From Neolewinella persica DSM 23188 (GTDB lineage Bacteria; Bacteroidota; Bacteroidia; Chitinophagales; Saprospiraceae), in NCBI RefSeq assembly GCF_000373105.1, contig NZ_KB890452.1:1-46926 (forward strand): a DNA stretch of 46,926 nt, read 5' to 3'. The first letter of the stretch is position 1. Each line of letters opens with the position of its first letter. The notes under the pieces were generated by a model. That model worked only from the letters and a program-made list of their open reading frames with translations. It did not search any database and was not told the DNA's origin. This document shows, piece after piece, positions 1-8,204 of this stretch. Both the position numbers and the translations under genes were made by a program.

Positions 1-283
1 AACAGGGGTTTCGTTTTCTCAAGTCAGAGCTGGGTTTGGAGTCGCCAAGGCTATGGTTTTGGGACAACCGCATGAAGCTGATGAGTATCGTCACCTTGGT
101 CTATGACTTCATGCTCCAGATATTGCGCAACTGGAAAGGCTGGGTTCCTCTTTTTTTAAGAAATTACTGTCATAGAACTGGAAAGCGGTACCGAGATGCC
201 TCGATACCGCTCTACAGACTTAGAATGGCCATCTCGATTTGCCTCACTTTAATGTGGGCTCAAAATTCGGGATGACTCATGTT
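1..283 (+). mobile_element. Right end of a truncated insertion sequence (contig edge)
   Basis: Bases 189-283 are repeated exactly, as reverse complement, at 46832-46926. Identity stops at both copies just after GGGATGACTCATGTT, which therefore marks the element end (a few bases may belong to the target). The part upstream carries the C-terminal end of a transposase. The left part of the element lies outside the window. The end sits only 5 bp from the 3' end of the tRNA-Leu gene. Confidence 0.8.
3..275 (+). CDS. Transposase, C-terminal fragment (5' part outside window)
   Basis: An open frame runs in from the window edge and stops at TGA 273-275, about 90 codons. It contains FRFLKSELGLESPRLW, followed by a hydrophobic helix and then CHRTGKRYRD and PLYRLR. 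This resembles the C-terminal end of DDE transposases of the IS4-like class, where the final E-x6-K signature lies around FRFLK; the catalytic aspartates would be upstream of the window. The last 28 codons occur identically in the inverted copy at the other end of the window. The family assignment is from recognition only; an exact IS name cannot be given. Confidence 0.7.
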   Translation, partial: QGFRFLKSELGLESPRLWFWDNRMKLMSIVTLVYDFMLQILRNWKGWVPLFLRNYCHRTGKRYRDASIPLYRLRMAISICLTLMWAQNSG

Positions 284-288
284 AAATG

Positions 289-374
289 TGCCCAGAACAG
301 GAGTCGAACCTGCACGTCCGTAATGGACACCAGCCCCTCAAGCTGGCGTGTCTACCAATTCCACCATCTGGGCA
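289..374 (-). tRNA. tRNA-Leu (anticodon GAG)
   Basis: Read on the minus strand, TGCCCAG at 374-368 pairs with CTGGGCA at 295-289 as acceptor stem. The anticodon stem CCAGC/GCTGG encloses the loop TTGAGGG, giving anticodon GAG for CUC/CUU leucine codons. There is a long variable arm and a T-arm GCAGGTTCGACTCCTG, as expected for a class II tRNA of 86 nt. The 3' CCA is not encoded. An IS end lies immediately beyond the 3' end. Confidence 0.95.
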
Positions 375-581
375 GTGAAGAAGGATCCCAATAGTTGTTA
401 CAAATCAACTGTATCAATTGTAACTAACCAGTAGCATTCCTCCGTAGCGAGCGCAAAAGTAATGTGCCAGCTAGACGTGAACAAGCTTTGCCCGAAAAAT
501 AGTTTCATTTTTTTAAATACGAGCCTAAACTAAATAACATCCGAAAGCATTTAATGTACCTACATCATTTAAATACTTCAC

Positions 582-1301
582 ATGAAAACGATTCTTCATA
601 AATCCGACAGTCGGGGACTTGCAGATCATGGTTGGTTGCGATCCAACCATAGTTTCAGCTTTGCCAGTTACTACAATCCTGAGCGCATGCATTTTGGTGC
701 TTTGCGTGTTTTGAATGATGACTTCGTTGCTCCGGGGCGAGGATTCGGTAAACATCCGCATGATAATATGGAGATCATCTCCATTCCGCTTTCGGGTGAT
801 TTACAGCACAAAGACTCGATGGGAAACACTACCGTGATCCGGGAGGGAGACGTACAGGCCATGAGTGCGGGCACGGGAATAGCCCATAGTGAGATGAATG
901 CGAACACGGACCAAGCTGTAGAATTTCTACAAATTTGGATTTTGCCCAAAACCAGGGACATTGCGCCAAATTACAGCCAGATCACTTTAGATCCACATGC
1001 ATTGGACAACAAACTCGACCAGGTTTTATCTCCGAATCCTGAAGATCGGGGCGTCTCCGTTAACCAGGATGCCTGGTTTCACCTTGGTAATCTGTCGGCC
1101 GGAACAAACATAAATTACGACTTCAAAAAAAGTGGTAACGGGGTTTACGTCTTTGTGCTTGACGGAGAGGTAACCGTTTCCGGGCAGCCGTTGAACAAGC
1201 GGGATGGTTTTGGAGTTTGGGAAACCACCCAGCTCTCCTTCAATGCCGATACTGACACCAAGATCTTACTGATGGAGGTTCCGATGCAGTTGCCTGCCTA
1301 G
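582..1301 (+). CDS. Pirin family protein
   Basis: A 239-residue protein of the pirin (bicupin) family, a usual length. The N-terminal cupin carries the metal-binding set H58, H60 (GKHPHDNMEI), H102 and E104 (GTGIAHSEMN). SFSFASYYNP and FGALRVLNDD are typical pirin signatures. Family members bind iron or another metal; some have quercetin 2,3-dioxygenase activity and others act as redox-sensing regulators, so the substrate cannot be read from sequence. It is likely cytoplasmic, as no signal peptide is seen. The start ATG follows an AT-rich leader without a clear ribosome binding site. A nitroreductase follows in the same direction after 153 bp. Confidence 0.9.
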   Translation: MKTILHKSDSRGLADHGWLRSNHSFSFASYYNPERMHFGALRVLNDDFVAPGRGFGKHPHDNMEIISIPLSGDLQHKDSMGNTTVIREGDVQAMSAGTGIAHSEMNANTDQAVEFLQIWILPKTRDIAPNYSQITLDPHALDNKLDQVLSPNPEDRGVSVNQDAWFHLGNLSAGTNINYDFKKSGNGVYVFVLDGEVTVSGQPLNKRDGFGVWETTQLSFNADTDTKILLMEVPMQLPA

Positions 1302-1396
1302 CGCTGATAGTGAATGCAGCCCATCCGATTTTTTTAGCATTATGCTAATGATTTCGGACAGGACAATGGCTTTGTCCTTACTCTTCAATCCATTGA

Positions 1397-1415
1397 TTGC
1401 ACCTGCGGCCGCGCC
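1397..1415 (+). repeat. REP-like element, right half
   Basis: TTGCACCTGCGGCCGCGCC, a perfect match to the right-half consensus of the dispersed palindromic family in this window, preceded by the usual pyrimidine-rich stretch. It sits 40 bp upstream of the nitroreductase start, pointing at the gene. No left half is seen nearby. Confidence 0.8.
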
Positions 1416-1454
1416 CAAAACTGTATTAATCCAAACAAATAAATATTTTTCAAT

Positions 1455-2084
1455 ATGTCTACCCCAATCATCGACGGCCTTAAATGGCGCTACGCCACCA
1501 AACGCTTCGATGCTGCTAAAAAAGTCAGCGATGCTGACCTTCAAACGCTACAGCAAGCCGTGAACCTTACGGCAACATCTTACGGCCTTCAAACCTTTCG
1601 GGTTGCACTAATCAGCGATCCCAACGTAAAAGAACAGTTACAGGTGGCAAGTTATAACCAGCCACAGCTGACGGAAAGCAGTCACGTTTTTGTCTTTGCC
1701 AACATGCTGGACGTCTCCGACGAATACGTTGATGGCTTTATCAGGCTTTTGGCCGAAACCCGTGGTATTCCCGTTGACGCCGTCCAGGGCTATGCCGATT
1801 ACATCAAAGGCAGCTTAAAGGGTAAGGAACCAGCTTTTATTCAAGACTGGACTCGTCGGCAGGCCTACATTGCCCTCGGGACCCTATTGGCCACCGCTGG
1901 GGAGTTGAAGATCGACACCTGCCCGATGGAAGGATTTGATGCTGAACAGGTCAATAATATCCTCGGTCTTCCGGAGCAAGGACTCAACGCCTGTGTGATT
2001 GCAACCGTAGGTTATCGCTCAGAAGAAGACAAAACTCAGCACGCTGCGAAGGTTCGGTTACCGTTGGAGGAATTGTTCCTTTAG
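1455..2084 (+). CDS. Nitroreductase family NAD(P)H-dependent oxidoreductase
   Basis: A 209-residue flavin (FMN) enzyme of the nitroreductase superfamily, NfsB-like in length. RYATKRFD at residues 11-18 is the usual FMN-phosphate binding start, SYGLQTFR near 42-49 corresponds to the conserved S-x-N/G-x-Q-P/T-W/F block, and the C-terminal third has the QAYIALGTLLATAGELKIDTCPMEGF pattern with the GF motif. It should reduce nitroaromatics, quinones or similar acceptors using NAD(P)H as a cytoplasmic homodimer; the physiological substrate is not evident. The REP-like half site lies in its upstream region. No operon partner is obvious, since the next gene is 215 bp downstream. Confidence 0.92.
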   Translation: MSTPIIDGLKWRYATKRFDAAKKVSDADLQTLQQAVNLTATSYGLQTFRVALISDPNVKEQLQVASYNQPQLTESSHVFVFANMLDVSDEYVDGFIRLLAETRGIPVDAVQGYADYIKGSLKGKEPAFIQDWTRRQAYIALGTLLATAGELKIDTCPMEGFDAEQVNNILGLPEQGLNACVIATVGYRSEEDKTQHAAKVRLPLEELFL

Positions 2085-2097
2085 GTTTTAAGCCCCT

Positions 2098-2154
2098 TAC
2101 GACGAACTTTCCCGCCTTCACGCCTTCACCGCAAACGGGAAAGTCTCCGTCGTA
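2098..2154 (+). terminator. Long hairpin after the nitroreductase gene (possible terminator)
   Basis: TACGACG (2098-2104) pairs with CGTCGTA (2148-2154), and ACTTTCCCG (2106-2114) pairs with CGGGAAAGT (2136-2144), separated by a small internal loop and a 21-nt apical loop. It lies 14 bp after the stop codon. There is no T-run, so it could be a factor-dependent terminator or a 3' stability element. Confidence 0.45.
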
Positions 2155-2299
2155 CGGGCAGATTAATTAACGAGCACCTAATAACTCACTCTGCCGGCAA
2201 AAGTGGCCGGGACCAAATAAACAGACAGTTTAGACGTTTTATCATACGTAACGGTGAAGCGAATCAGCCACCGTTTGAATGTTGTTGTAAAAATACTGT

Positions 2300-3193
2300 A
2301 TGATCAAACCAATTTGCCTGCTGCTTTTCAGCCTTTTCACGTTCAACCTTTTCCCTCAATCTGCTGCCAAAGACTACGACTACGACGCGCCCGAATTAAT
2401 CGGCAACTTGCCGCCGGAATTAGATGAAATTTCCGGCCTTTCTATGTCTCCTTACCACCGAAACGAGTTATTGGCCGTTCAGGATGAGGAAGGAAAGATC
2501 TTTCGCATCAACGCAAAAACCGGTGCTCTACTCTTTGCCGTCACCTTCTGGAAGGATGGCGATTACGAAGCCATCGAGGCCGTTGGCTCCGACGTATGGG
2601 TAGTAAAAAATACCGGTACGTTATACCAGGTTTCCAATGTTGGAAAGTTGGACCAACAAGTAGAAAAATTCAATACCTCCCTCACCGGAGACAACGACGT
2701 GGAAGGTCTGGCTTACGACGCCAAAAAAAACCGGCTCCTGCTGGCCTGTAAAAAGGACGCCAAGGATGACGGTAACGACAAAGACGGACGCTACATCTAC
2801 GCCTTTGACCTGGCCACCAAGACACTCAGCAAAGACCCAGTCTTCGCAATAGAGCTGGAGGCCGTAAAAAACTACCTGAATGTTTGTGAAAAAACCACGG
2901 GCCACGAACAGCTATGCGATTTTTTCCTCACCAAGGATGAATACGACCTGGCCCCTTCGGCCATTGCTATTCACCCCATTACCGGACAGTTGTTCATCAC
3001 CTCCTCTGTCGGCAAAGTGCTGATGGTACTTAACCCTGACGGCCGGATCGACCACTTACAACGGCTGGATAAGAAGTTCTACGCCCAACCCGAAGGCCTG
3101 GCCTTCGACAGTGACGGCACCTTATACATCAGCACCGAGAAGAAAAAGTCAGAAAGTGCCAGGGTCTACCGGTTAGCTTACCGGCCGGCTTAA
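2300..3193 (+). CDS. SdiA-regulated-domain-like secreted beta-propeller protein
   Basis: A 297-residue protein with a Sec signal peptide (MIKPICLLLFSLFTFNLFPQSAA) followed by repeated propeller-like blades: ELDEISGLSMSP, DYEAIEAVGSDVWVVKNTGTLY, DVEGLAYDAKKNRLLLACK, SAIAIHPITGQLFITSS and QPEGLAFDSDGTLYISTE. This pattern matches the SdiA-regulated/esterase-like-phytase type of six-blade propeller found as secreted proteins in Bacteroidota. The enzymatic role is unknown; the acidic calcium-site-like segments (DDGNDKDG) fit an exported protein. It stands alone between the nitroreductase and a convergent PLP enzyme. Confidence 0.7.
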   Translation: MIKPICLLLFSLFTFNLFPQSAAKDYDYDAPELIGNLPPELDEISGLSMSPYHRNELLAVQDEEGKIFRINAKTGALLFAVTFWKDGDYEAIEAVGSDVWVVKNTGTLYQVSNVGKLDQQVEKFNTSLTGDNDVEGLAYDAKKNRLLLACKKDAKDDGNDKDGRYIYAFDLATKTLSKDPVFAIELEAVKNYLNVCEKTTGHEQLCDFFLTKDEYDLAPSAIAIHPITGQLFITSSVGKVLMVLNPDGRIDHLQRLDKKFYAQPEGLAFDSDGTLYISTEKKKSESARVYRLAYRPA

Positions 3194-3309
3194 GCGACAA
3201 AGGTATATTCGCCTGGCGGGCAAAACGTCTTGTGCGCTGCTCGTGCACCTCTCCCCGGCCCCTTCGACGTAAACTTCAGCAAGAATCTAAGGTTCGCCAC
3301 CTATTCGTG

Positions 3310-3341
3310 TAAGCAAATAGCCATTACTGGTTATTTGCTTA
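3310..3341. terminator. Hairpin between convergent genes (possible bidirectional terminator)
   Basis: TAAGCAAATA at 3310-3319 pairs with TATTTGCTTA at 3332-3341, extended by GCC/GGT with one G-U pair, around a short loop. It sits between the end of the propeller gene (3193) and the end of the PLP enzyme gene (3392) and could serve both. No clear T-run follows on either strand. Confidence 0.55.
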
Positions 3342-3391
3342 TGCATTTAGTGGCATTCCTTTAGCGTCTTTATGCCTTAGTGGTCTCGCCC

Positions 3392-4570
3392 CTAAGCCTT
3401 AGCGCCAACCGCAGCAGCCAACGCCATTTCAAGATCTTTCACCAGATCTTCTACATCTTCAACCCCTACGCTGAGGCGAATCAGGCTATCGGTAAGGCCA
3501 ACGCTCAATCGCTGCTCTCGCGGCACGCTGGCGTGGGTCATACTAGCGGGGTGGCCGATGAGGGATTCAACGCCACCGAGAGATTCGGCGAGGGTAAAAT
3601 AGTGCGTATTTTTCATCACCTGGGTAGCGGCTTCCAGGGTGTCCTCCTTAAGGTCAAAAGAGATCATAGCGCCAAAATCACGCATCTGCTTTTTAGCAAC
3701 GTCGTGTCGCGGGTGGTCTTGCAGCCCGGGATAGTAGATGTTGGCCACTAGATTATTGTTCTGGAGCACCTTCACGATTTCGCGTGCGTTTTCGCAAGCA
3801 CGTTGTACGCGCAGGTGCAGTGTTTTAATGCCTCGAAGAACCAGGAAACAATCCTGTGGTCCAGGCACAGCCCCGGCAGCATTTTGCAGATAGTAGAGCC
3901 GCTTGGCGAGGTCTGCACTACGGGTTATTACGGCTCCCATCACTACGTCGGAGTGACCACCAAGGTATTTAGTCGCGGAATGCAGCACCAGATCAGCACC
4001 CAAGGTTAGCGGCTGCTGGAGGTAGGGGCTGGCAAAAGTGTTATCTACCACTGACATAATTCCTTTGCTGGTGGCGATGGCCGTCAGCGCTTCGATGTCC
4101 ACGATGTTCAACATCGGATTGGTCGGCGTTTCGATCCAGAGCATTTTAGTTTCAGCCGAGATTTCCTTTTCCACGTTAGCGGGGTCCCGCATATCGATGA
4201 AGCGGCTCTTGATACCAAAGGGACCAAAGACTGCCGTAAGGAGGCGGTAGCTCCCGCCGTAGAGGTCATCGGAGGCCAGGACTTCGTCTCCTGGTTGCAG
4301 CAACTTCAGAACGTTGTCCATAGCCGCCAGACCAGAACTGAAGCAGACGCCAAAATCTCCCTTTTCAATAGCAGCCAGGTTAGCCTGTAGCGCATCGCGG
4401 GTAGGGTTTCGGGTTCGGGCGTATTCGTAGCCTTTGTTCTTACCGGGTTCTTCCTGGGCGTAGGTCGAGGTCTGGTAGATCGGAGTCATCACGGCACCAG
4501 TAAGAGGATCGGGATGCTGGCCTCCGTGGATACATTGCGTGGCGAAATTAGCGTCTTTTTTGGCGGACAT
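3392..4570 (-). CDS. Cys/Met metabolism PLP-dependent enzyme (cystathionine gamma-synthase/lyase type)
   Basis: A 392-residue enzyme of the Cys/Met PLP family, normal length. Visible signatures are YARTRNPT near 50-57, SSGLAAMDN near 78-86, WIETPTNP near 145-152, D176 in VVDNTFASPYLQQPL (pyridine-nitrogen partner) and the Schiff-base lysine K201 in HSATKYLGGHSDVVMGA. ESLGGVESLIGHPASMTHASVP closes the active site. The reaction is gamma-replacement or gamma-elimination on a homoserine ester or cystathionine; synthase and lyase cannot be separated by eye. The start at 4570 was chosen over an upstream in-frame ATG at 4627 because MSAKKDANFATQCIHGG is the normal family N-terminus. Confidence 0.92.
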   Translation of the reverse strand: MSAKKDANFATQCIHGGQHPDPLTGAVMTPIYQTSTYAQEEPGKNKGYEYARTRNPTRDALQANLAAIEKGDFGVCFSSGLAAMDNVLKLLQPGDEVLASDDLYGGSYRLLTAVFGPFGIKSRFIDMRDPANVEKEISAETKMLWIETPTNPMLNIVDIEALTAIATSKGIMSVVDNTFASPYLQQPLTLGADLVLHSATKYLGGHSDVVMGAVITRSADLAKRLYYLQNAAGAVPGPQDCFLVLRGIKTLHLRVQRACENAREIVKVLQNNNLVANIYYPGLQDHPRHDVAKKQMRDFGAMISFDLKEDTLEAATQVMKNTHYFTLAESLGGVESLIGHPASMTHASVPREQRLSVGLTDSLIRLSVGVEDVEDLVKDLEMALAAAVGAKA

Positions 4571-4733
4571 GGCTTGCTTGGGTTTAACAAATAAACATAT
4601 GAGGTGTGGGGAGGTTGGCAGCAGCACATAAACGATAGTTGTCCACGTTTGCTACCCCTACCTTCGCAAATACTAGCATTTATGATGCTTCCGTAAAAAT
4701 CACCCCAACTTTGGGTCAAGCAAAAAACAAATC

Positions 4734-5489
4734 ATGCGCTTACTACTCCTATTTCTCCTGCTCCCTTGCTTTCTCACGGCTCAAACCGGAAAGGAGTATC
4801 CCGACAGGTATGTTTGGGCAAAATCCGGCCTGACAATGCGCAATACGGGCAACACCGGAGGGGAGAAAATTATGGTCGTTCCCTTCGGCGCTAAGGTTTC
4901 GCCAACCGGTAAGGTTGGCCAGCAGGCAAACGTGACCGCGCTTCCTGCCGTAAGCTATCGGCAGGAGGGACAATCACTTAATTCCGATGCCTATTTGATG
5001 CAAGAATCTTACCTGGAAGTTACTTATCAGGATAAAACGGGCTACCTATACAATGGCTACCTCTCCGAATATTCTCCAACTGTAGAAGCCGGCTCCCCGA
5101 CTGATTATATCGCCTGGATGACGACACAGTTCGGGGAACCGGCAAATACTAGCGGCAAAAAACTACCGTGGCAACATGAAGGTCGCCAACGAGTGTCCCA
5201 CTACCCTACTGGAGTAATGGTCACAAATTCCGAGTACGAAGGTGGTGGGAGTATGACCTTGGTATTTCCCTCCGGCTCCATAAATGACGGCTATCTGATC
5301 GCTGCCCGGTTTTTCGGAGTGACCGAGGCGGTCGACAGGAAGAAGGAATTTGACGAAGGTCCTGATTTGTTGCCCGAGTTACTGAAAGTACAAGATGATG
5401 GTACACTGCGGTTTACCGGAGATATGTCGGAAACAGTTATTCAGATAATCGGTAGCATGTTAATTATTCACTCTTCAGGAGGGTGCTAG
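4734..5489 (+). CDS. Secreted protein of unknown function with an SH3-like N-terminal region
   Basis: A 251-residue protein with a signal peptide (MRLLLLFLLLPCFLTAQ). The segment after it (YVWAKSGLTMRNTGNTGGEKIMVVPFGAKV, then YLEVTYQDKTGYLYNGYLSEY) has the layout of a bacterial SH3 domain, LTMR...G.ki..vpfG...v...vtyqdktGYlynGYLs, which often binds peptidoglycan or other envelope partners. The remaining 140 residues are not recognised. It is divergent from the PLP enzyme and convergent with a LytTR regulator. A TACCTTCG box lies upstream but its spacing to a -33 element is poor. Confidence 0.6.
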   Translation: MRLLLLFLLLPCFLTAQTGKEYPDRYVWAKSGLTMRNTGNTGGEKIMVVPFGAKVSPTGKVGQQANVTALPAVSYRQEGQSLNSDAYLMQESYLEVTYQDKTGYLYNGYLSEYSPTVEAGSPTDYIAWMTTQFGEPANTSGKKLPWQHEGRQRVSHYPTGVMVTNSEYEGGGSMTLVFPSGSINDGYLIAARFFGVTEAVDRKKEFDEGPDLLPELLKVQDDGTLRFTGDMSETVIQIIGSMLIIHSSGGC

Positions 5490-5528
5490 TACACGCTCAG
5501 GTTGATTCTGTCTACTTAAGCGATGGTG

Positions 5529-5613
5529 GTTTTTGCCCACTGGCAAGGCGCTTGAACCGGAGCTTAGCCGTTGCTAAGTAGAAGATTCAAGCGACGCAGC
5601 CAGCGGGTAAAAG
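5529..5613. other. Large imperfect hairpin between convergent genes
   Basis: Bases 5529-5556 and 5586-5613 form a 28-bp imperfect inverted repeat (about 20 matches; core CTTGAA/TTCAAG and CCCACTGGC/GCCAGCGGG). Inside it is a second stem, CTTAGC (5563-5568) with GCTAAG (5573-5578). It fills the gap between the genes ending at 5489 and 5653. It may act as a bidirectional terminator or be a relic of a mobile palindrome. Confidence 0.5.
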
Positions 5614-5652
5614 ACGCCGCAGATAGTATAAAACGATTTACCTGACAGCGTA

Positions 5653-6378
5653 CTAGAGCTTGTAGCCTTCGATCCGCGATGCCAACACTTCCCGATAGCT
5701 TTTACCGACGGGCAGAGAGGTCGTTTTACCTTTCTCCTTCACTTCGACCATATTGCCATGAAGTGCTTCGATCCGGTCCAGATTGACGATATAGCTCCGG
5801 TGGATACGCTGAAAATTAGCGCTCGGCAGCCGTTCGTCCAACGACTTCATTGTCTGAAGGGTAATTACCCGGTCGTTCGGCATACGGATGATAACGTAGT
5901 CTTTAAGTCCTTCGATGTAGACGATGTCTGATAGGTTAACCCGCACCAGTTTTTTATCCGCCTTAACGAAGAAAAAGTCCGGACCTCCGTCCTCGACCTT
6001 GCCGGCCTTAGCTTTTTGCTCCAATTCAGCCTGCTCGATGGCCCGGTTACAGGCCGTCAGGAAACGCTCGGTACTAATTGGTTTGACCAGGTAGTCGAGG
6101 GCGTTAAGCTCAAAGCCTTCAAGAGCATAGTTGGGATAGGCAGTAGTAAAAATGGTTACTGGTGGATCCGTGAGGCCTTTCAAAAAGTCGGTGCCCGTCA
6201 GTTGCGGCATGTTGATGTCCAGAAACATCAGGTCTACGTCGTGATCCTTCAGGATGTCGTTCGCCTCAAAAGCGTTATCACACTTAGCGATGAGTTCAAT
6301 TTGAGGAATCTTCTTCAGGTAAGTCTCAAGGATGTCCTGAGCCAATGGCTCGTCATCTACGATTATTGCGTTTATCAT
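5653..6378 (-). CDS. LytTR-family response regulator
   Basis: A 241-residue regulator. The receiver domain (about 1-120) has the acidic pair in IIVDDEP, phospho-acceptor D54 in LMFLDINMP, the switch residue in FTTAYPNYALEGFELNALDYLVKPI and the conserved lysine of LVKP. The C-terminal LytTR DNA-binding domain (about 135-238) shows IVYIEGLKDYVIIR, TMKSLDERLP and FQRIHRSYIVNLDRIEA. The start at 6378 places MINAIIVDDEP at the N-terminus; 28 in-frame upstream codons have no domain. It follows the LytS-like kinase gene by 157 bp on the same strand and is the obvious partner. Targets are unknown. Confidence 0.95.
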   Translation of the reverse strand: MINAIIVDDEPLAQDILETYLKKIPQIELIAKCDNAFEANDILKDHDVDLMFLDINMPQLTGTDFLKGLTDPPVTIFTTAYPNYALEGFELNALDYLVKPISTERFLTACNRAIEQAELEQKAKAGKVEDGGPDFFFVKADKKLVRVNLSDIVYIEGLKDYVIIRMPNDRVITLQTMKSLDERLPSANFQRIHRSYIVNLDRIEALHGNMVEVKEKGKTTSLPVGKSYREVLASRIEGYKL

Positions 6379-6535
6379 GCTGCTAATGTATTGAGTGGGG
6401 TAAAAAGGTGAGGCATTTGATCGACGAAGGTGGACGGAAGTTCGGCAAAGCAGTGAATACAAACGTTATAACAGTGTTAAATTTGGCCCGTTGCCTTCAT
6501 TTCACCAAACTGTGAAGGAAGCGACCCTGCGCTAT

Positions 6536-7621
6536 TTACAGGTTCAGGTCTAAGTGTACGGCATATGTACCGGGAGATTCCCTAATGTTAAGTTCGTACT
6601 TTCCTTTGTATAATAAGTCTAACCGGCGGCGAACGTTCACGAGGCCGATACCGCCACTTGGGCGGTTACCGTGAACTTGCGTAGGCATTACGGAGCCTTT
6701 GCTGTTTTCAAGGATAAAGTGAATGCTTCGGGGCTCGACGTTGAGGGTTGCAATCACGAAACCATCCTTGATATTCGCATTGACCCCGTGCTTAAAGCTA
6801 TTTTCCAGGAACGGGATCAGCATCAAAGGGGCAATCATTTGATCGGCCACATTGCCGTTTACCTTCAACTTTATACTGATGCCCTTACGCTGACGCAGGC
6901 GCTCCAGGTCGAGGTAGTTCTGTAAATAGTTGATTTCTTTGCGCAGCGGCACCCGGGGCTCATTACACTCATAGAGCATGTAGCGCATCATTTCCGAGAG
7001 TTTGATCACAATGTCGGGCGCTTTATCGTCTTTTTTCAGCGTAAGCGCGTACAGACTATTCAAGGTATTGAAAAGAAAATGCGGATTTATCTGACTCTTC
7101 AAAAACCGAAGTTCAGACTGCATACTTTCGTTTTCGACCTTCTCCTTTTTACGGTTCGTCACAATCCAATCGACCATAATTTTGCCCACCGTGCTGAGTC
7201 CCGCTACCAGGAACATACTCATGAAATAGGCAGAAAGGTTATCGAGAATGTCTTGCCGGATGCCGCTTGTCTTGTTGAACAGTCCGTATTTCAGTACCAG
7301 CTTGAGGGGGGTGAAAAGCAGTGCAGTACCAAAAAGCAGTAAAAGATACGTCCAGTACTGGCCGTTTTTCAGGTACTTGGGAAACAGGTACAGCAGGTTG
7401 AGGTAAACAACAATAGCAAAAAAGACAATATTGATGATTTGGCTCAACAGGGAGATACCGAAGGGGTATTCCCCCAGGCGCATGTCTAATGTAATGAGAA
7501 ACAACAGAAAGGCCAGCCAACCACCGGCATGGTAGAAGGGGCGTTGGGTCAGGGTTTTACCAAGACGTTCCAGAAATTGCCCGGAATCCTTGTTGAAACT
7601 GTCGCTGCTGATTGTGGACAT
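6536..7621 (-). CDS. LytS-like sensor histidine kinase (His_kinase family)
   Basis: A 361-residue membrane kinase. About four hydrophobic segments (about 34-50, 57-80, 90-110 and 128-150) form the N-terminal membrane domain. A short coiled coil leads to the His_kinase signature LKSQINPHFLFNTLNSLYAL with phospho-histidine H181. The ATPase part has the N-box-like PLMLIPFLENSFKHGV and the G-box GGIGLVNVRRRL. This is the common Bacteroidota partner of LytTR regulators, and such a gene lies just downstream. The start at 7621 (MSTISSDSF) was chosen because 42 upstream codons have no membrane or domain signal. A REP-like left half is 137 bp upstream. Confidence 0.93.
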   Translation of the reverse strand: MSTISSDSFNKDSGQFLERLGKTLTQRPFYHAGGWLAFLLFLITLDMRLGEYPFGISLLSQIINIVFFAIVVYLNLLYLFPKYLKNGQYWTYLLLLFGTALLFTPLKLVLKYGLFNKTSGIRQDILDNLSAYFMSMFLVAGLSTVGKIMVDWIVTNRKKEKVENESMQSELRFLKSQINPHFLFNTLNSLYALTLKKDDKAPDIVIKLSEMMRYMLYECNEPRVPLRKEINYLQNYLDLERLRQRKGISIKLKVNGNVADQMIAPLMLIPFLENSFKHGVNANIKDGFVIATLNVEPRSIHFILENSKGSVMPTQVHGNRPSGGIGLVNVRRRLDLLYKGKYELNIRESPGTYAVHLDLNL

Positions 7622-7757
7622 GTTGCAATGTACGTTGACCACGGGAAATAGCGTAATGCAGTTTCGACGAAAGGGAGAAGAATTCGGATAACCGGTGACC
7701 GGGGTAACATTGAAATTCGATAAGTGTACTTTTAGATCGGGCACCATTCAAGAATAA

Positions 7758-7776
7758 GGCGAGGCCGCAGGTGCAA
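7758..7776 (-). repeat. REP-like element, left half
   Basis: GGCGAGGCCGCAGGTGCAA, matching the left-half consensus with one or two changes. It lies in the divergent region between the LytS-like kinase and the small zinc-motif gene; its inward-facing partner may be the right half at 8148 on the far side of that small gene. Confidence 0.75.
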
Positions 7777-7810
7777 GGGATTATTGAAGTGCAAACATCA
7801 CTCATCGCTC

Positions 7811-7841
7811 TTGCCGCGCCCACCGGTGATCCTTATCTTCG
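7811..7841 (+). promoter_or_regulatory. Bacteroidota-type promoter, probably leaderless
   Basis: TTGC at 7811-7814, a 19-nt spacer, and TATCTTCG at 7834-7841 match the Bacteroidota -33/-7 pattern (TTTG, N19-21, TAnnTTTG). Only four bases separate the -7 box from the ATG at 7846, so transcription should begin at or next to the start codon. Confidence 0.7.
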
Positions 7842-7845
7842 CACC

Positions 7846-8109
7846 ATGGGTAAAATTATCGTTCTCGTCGTCGCGCTAGCCATCATTTACTATATTGGTA
7901 AGGAAGTTTTCGGTGCCTTCCGCCACCTCTCCGATGAGGAATTGCAGGACTTCTGGGCAGGCAGAACCAAAAAAGAAGACCCAAAGGCCTACCATCGCTT
8001 CAGTGAACATCTTGGCAGTTGTAATAGCTGCCGCGATCGCCTCGATGTGATTCGCGATGAAAGCGCTGGCCCCGGCGCTGACGCGCCAATGATTGAACGG
8101 CGGTACTAA
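7846..8109 (+). CDS. Small membrane-anchored protein with an anti-sigma-like H-x3-C-x2-C motif
   Basis: An 87-residue protein. Residues 3-17 (KIIVLVVALAIIYYI) form one membrane segment; the remainder is soluble and contains FSEHLGSCNSCRDRL, with the H-x3-C-x2-C spacing of the zinc-binding anti-sigma (ZAS) domain. ZAS anti-sigma factors normally have the zinc domain before the membrane helix and are longer, so this is either a minimal relative or an unrelated zinc-binding peptide. No sigma factor gene is adjacent. The start at 7846 follows a promoter box directly; an alternative in-frame start at 7771 would add 25 residues without features. REP-like halves flank the gene on both sides. Confidence 0.65.
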   Translation: MGKIIVLVVALAIIYYIGKEVFGAFRHLSDEELQDFWAGRTKKEDPKAYHRFSEHLGSCNSCRDRLDVIRDESAGPGADAPMIERRY

Positions 8110-8147
8110 CAATGACGTTATTCTAATATTGCTCCTTTAACCTTCGC

Positions 8148-8165
8148 TGCACCTGCGACCCCGCC
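8148..8165 (+). repeat. REP-like element, right half
   Basis: TGCACCTGCGACCCCGCC, preceded by ATTGCTCCTTTAACCTTCGC, the same pyrimidine-rich approach seen at other right halves (for example near 28730 and 45110). It sits 39 bp upstream of the next gene, pointing at it. Confidence 0.75.
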
Positions 8166-8204
8166 CTGAAATGCACCTTAAGTACTCCCCTAAATTAACA
8201 CCTT

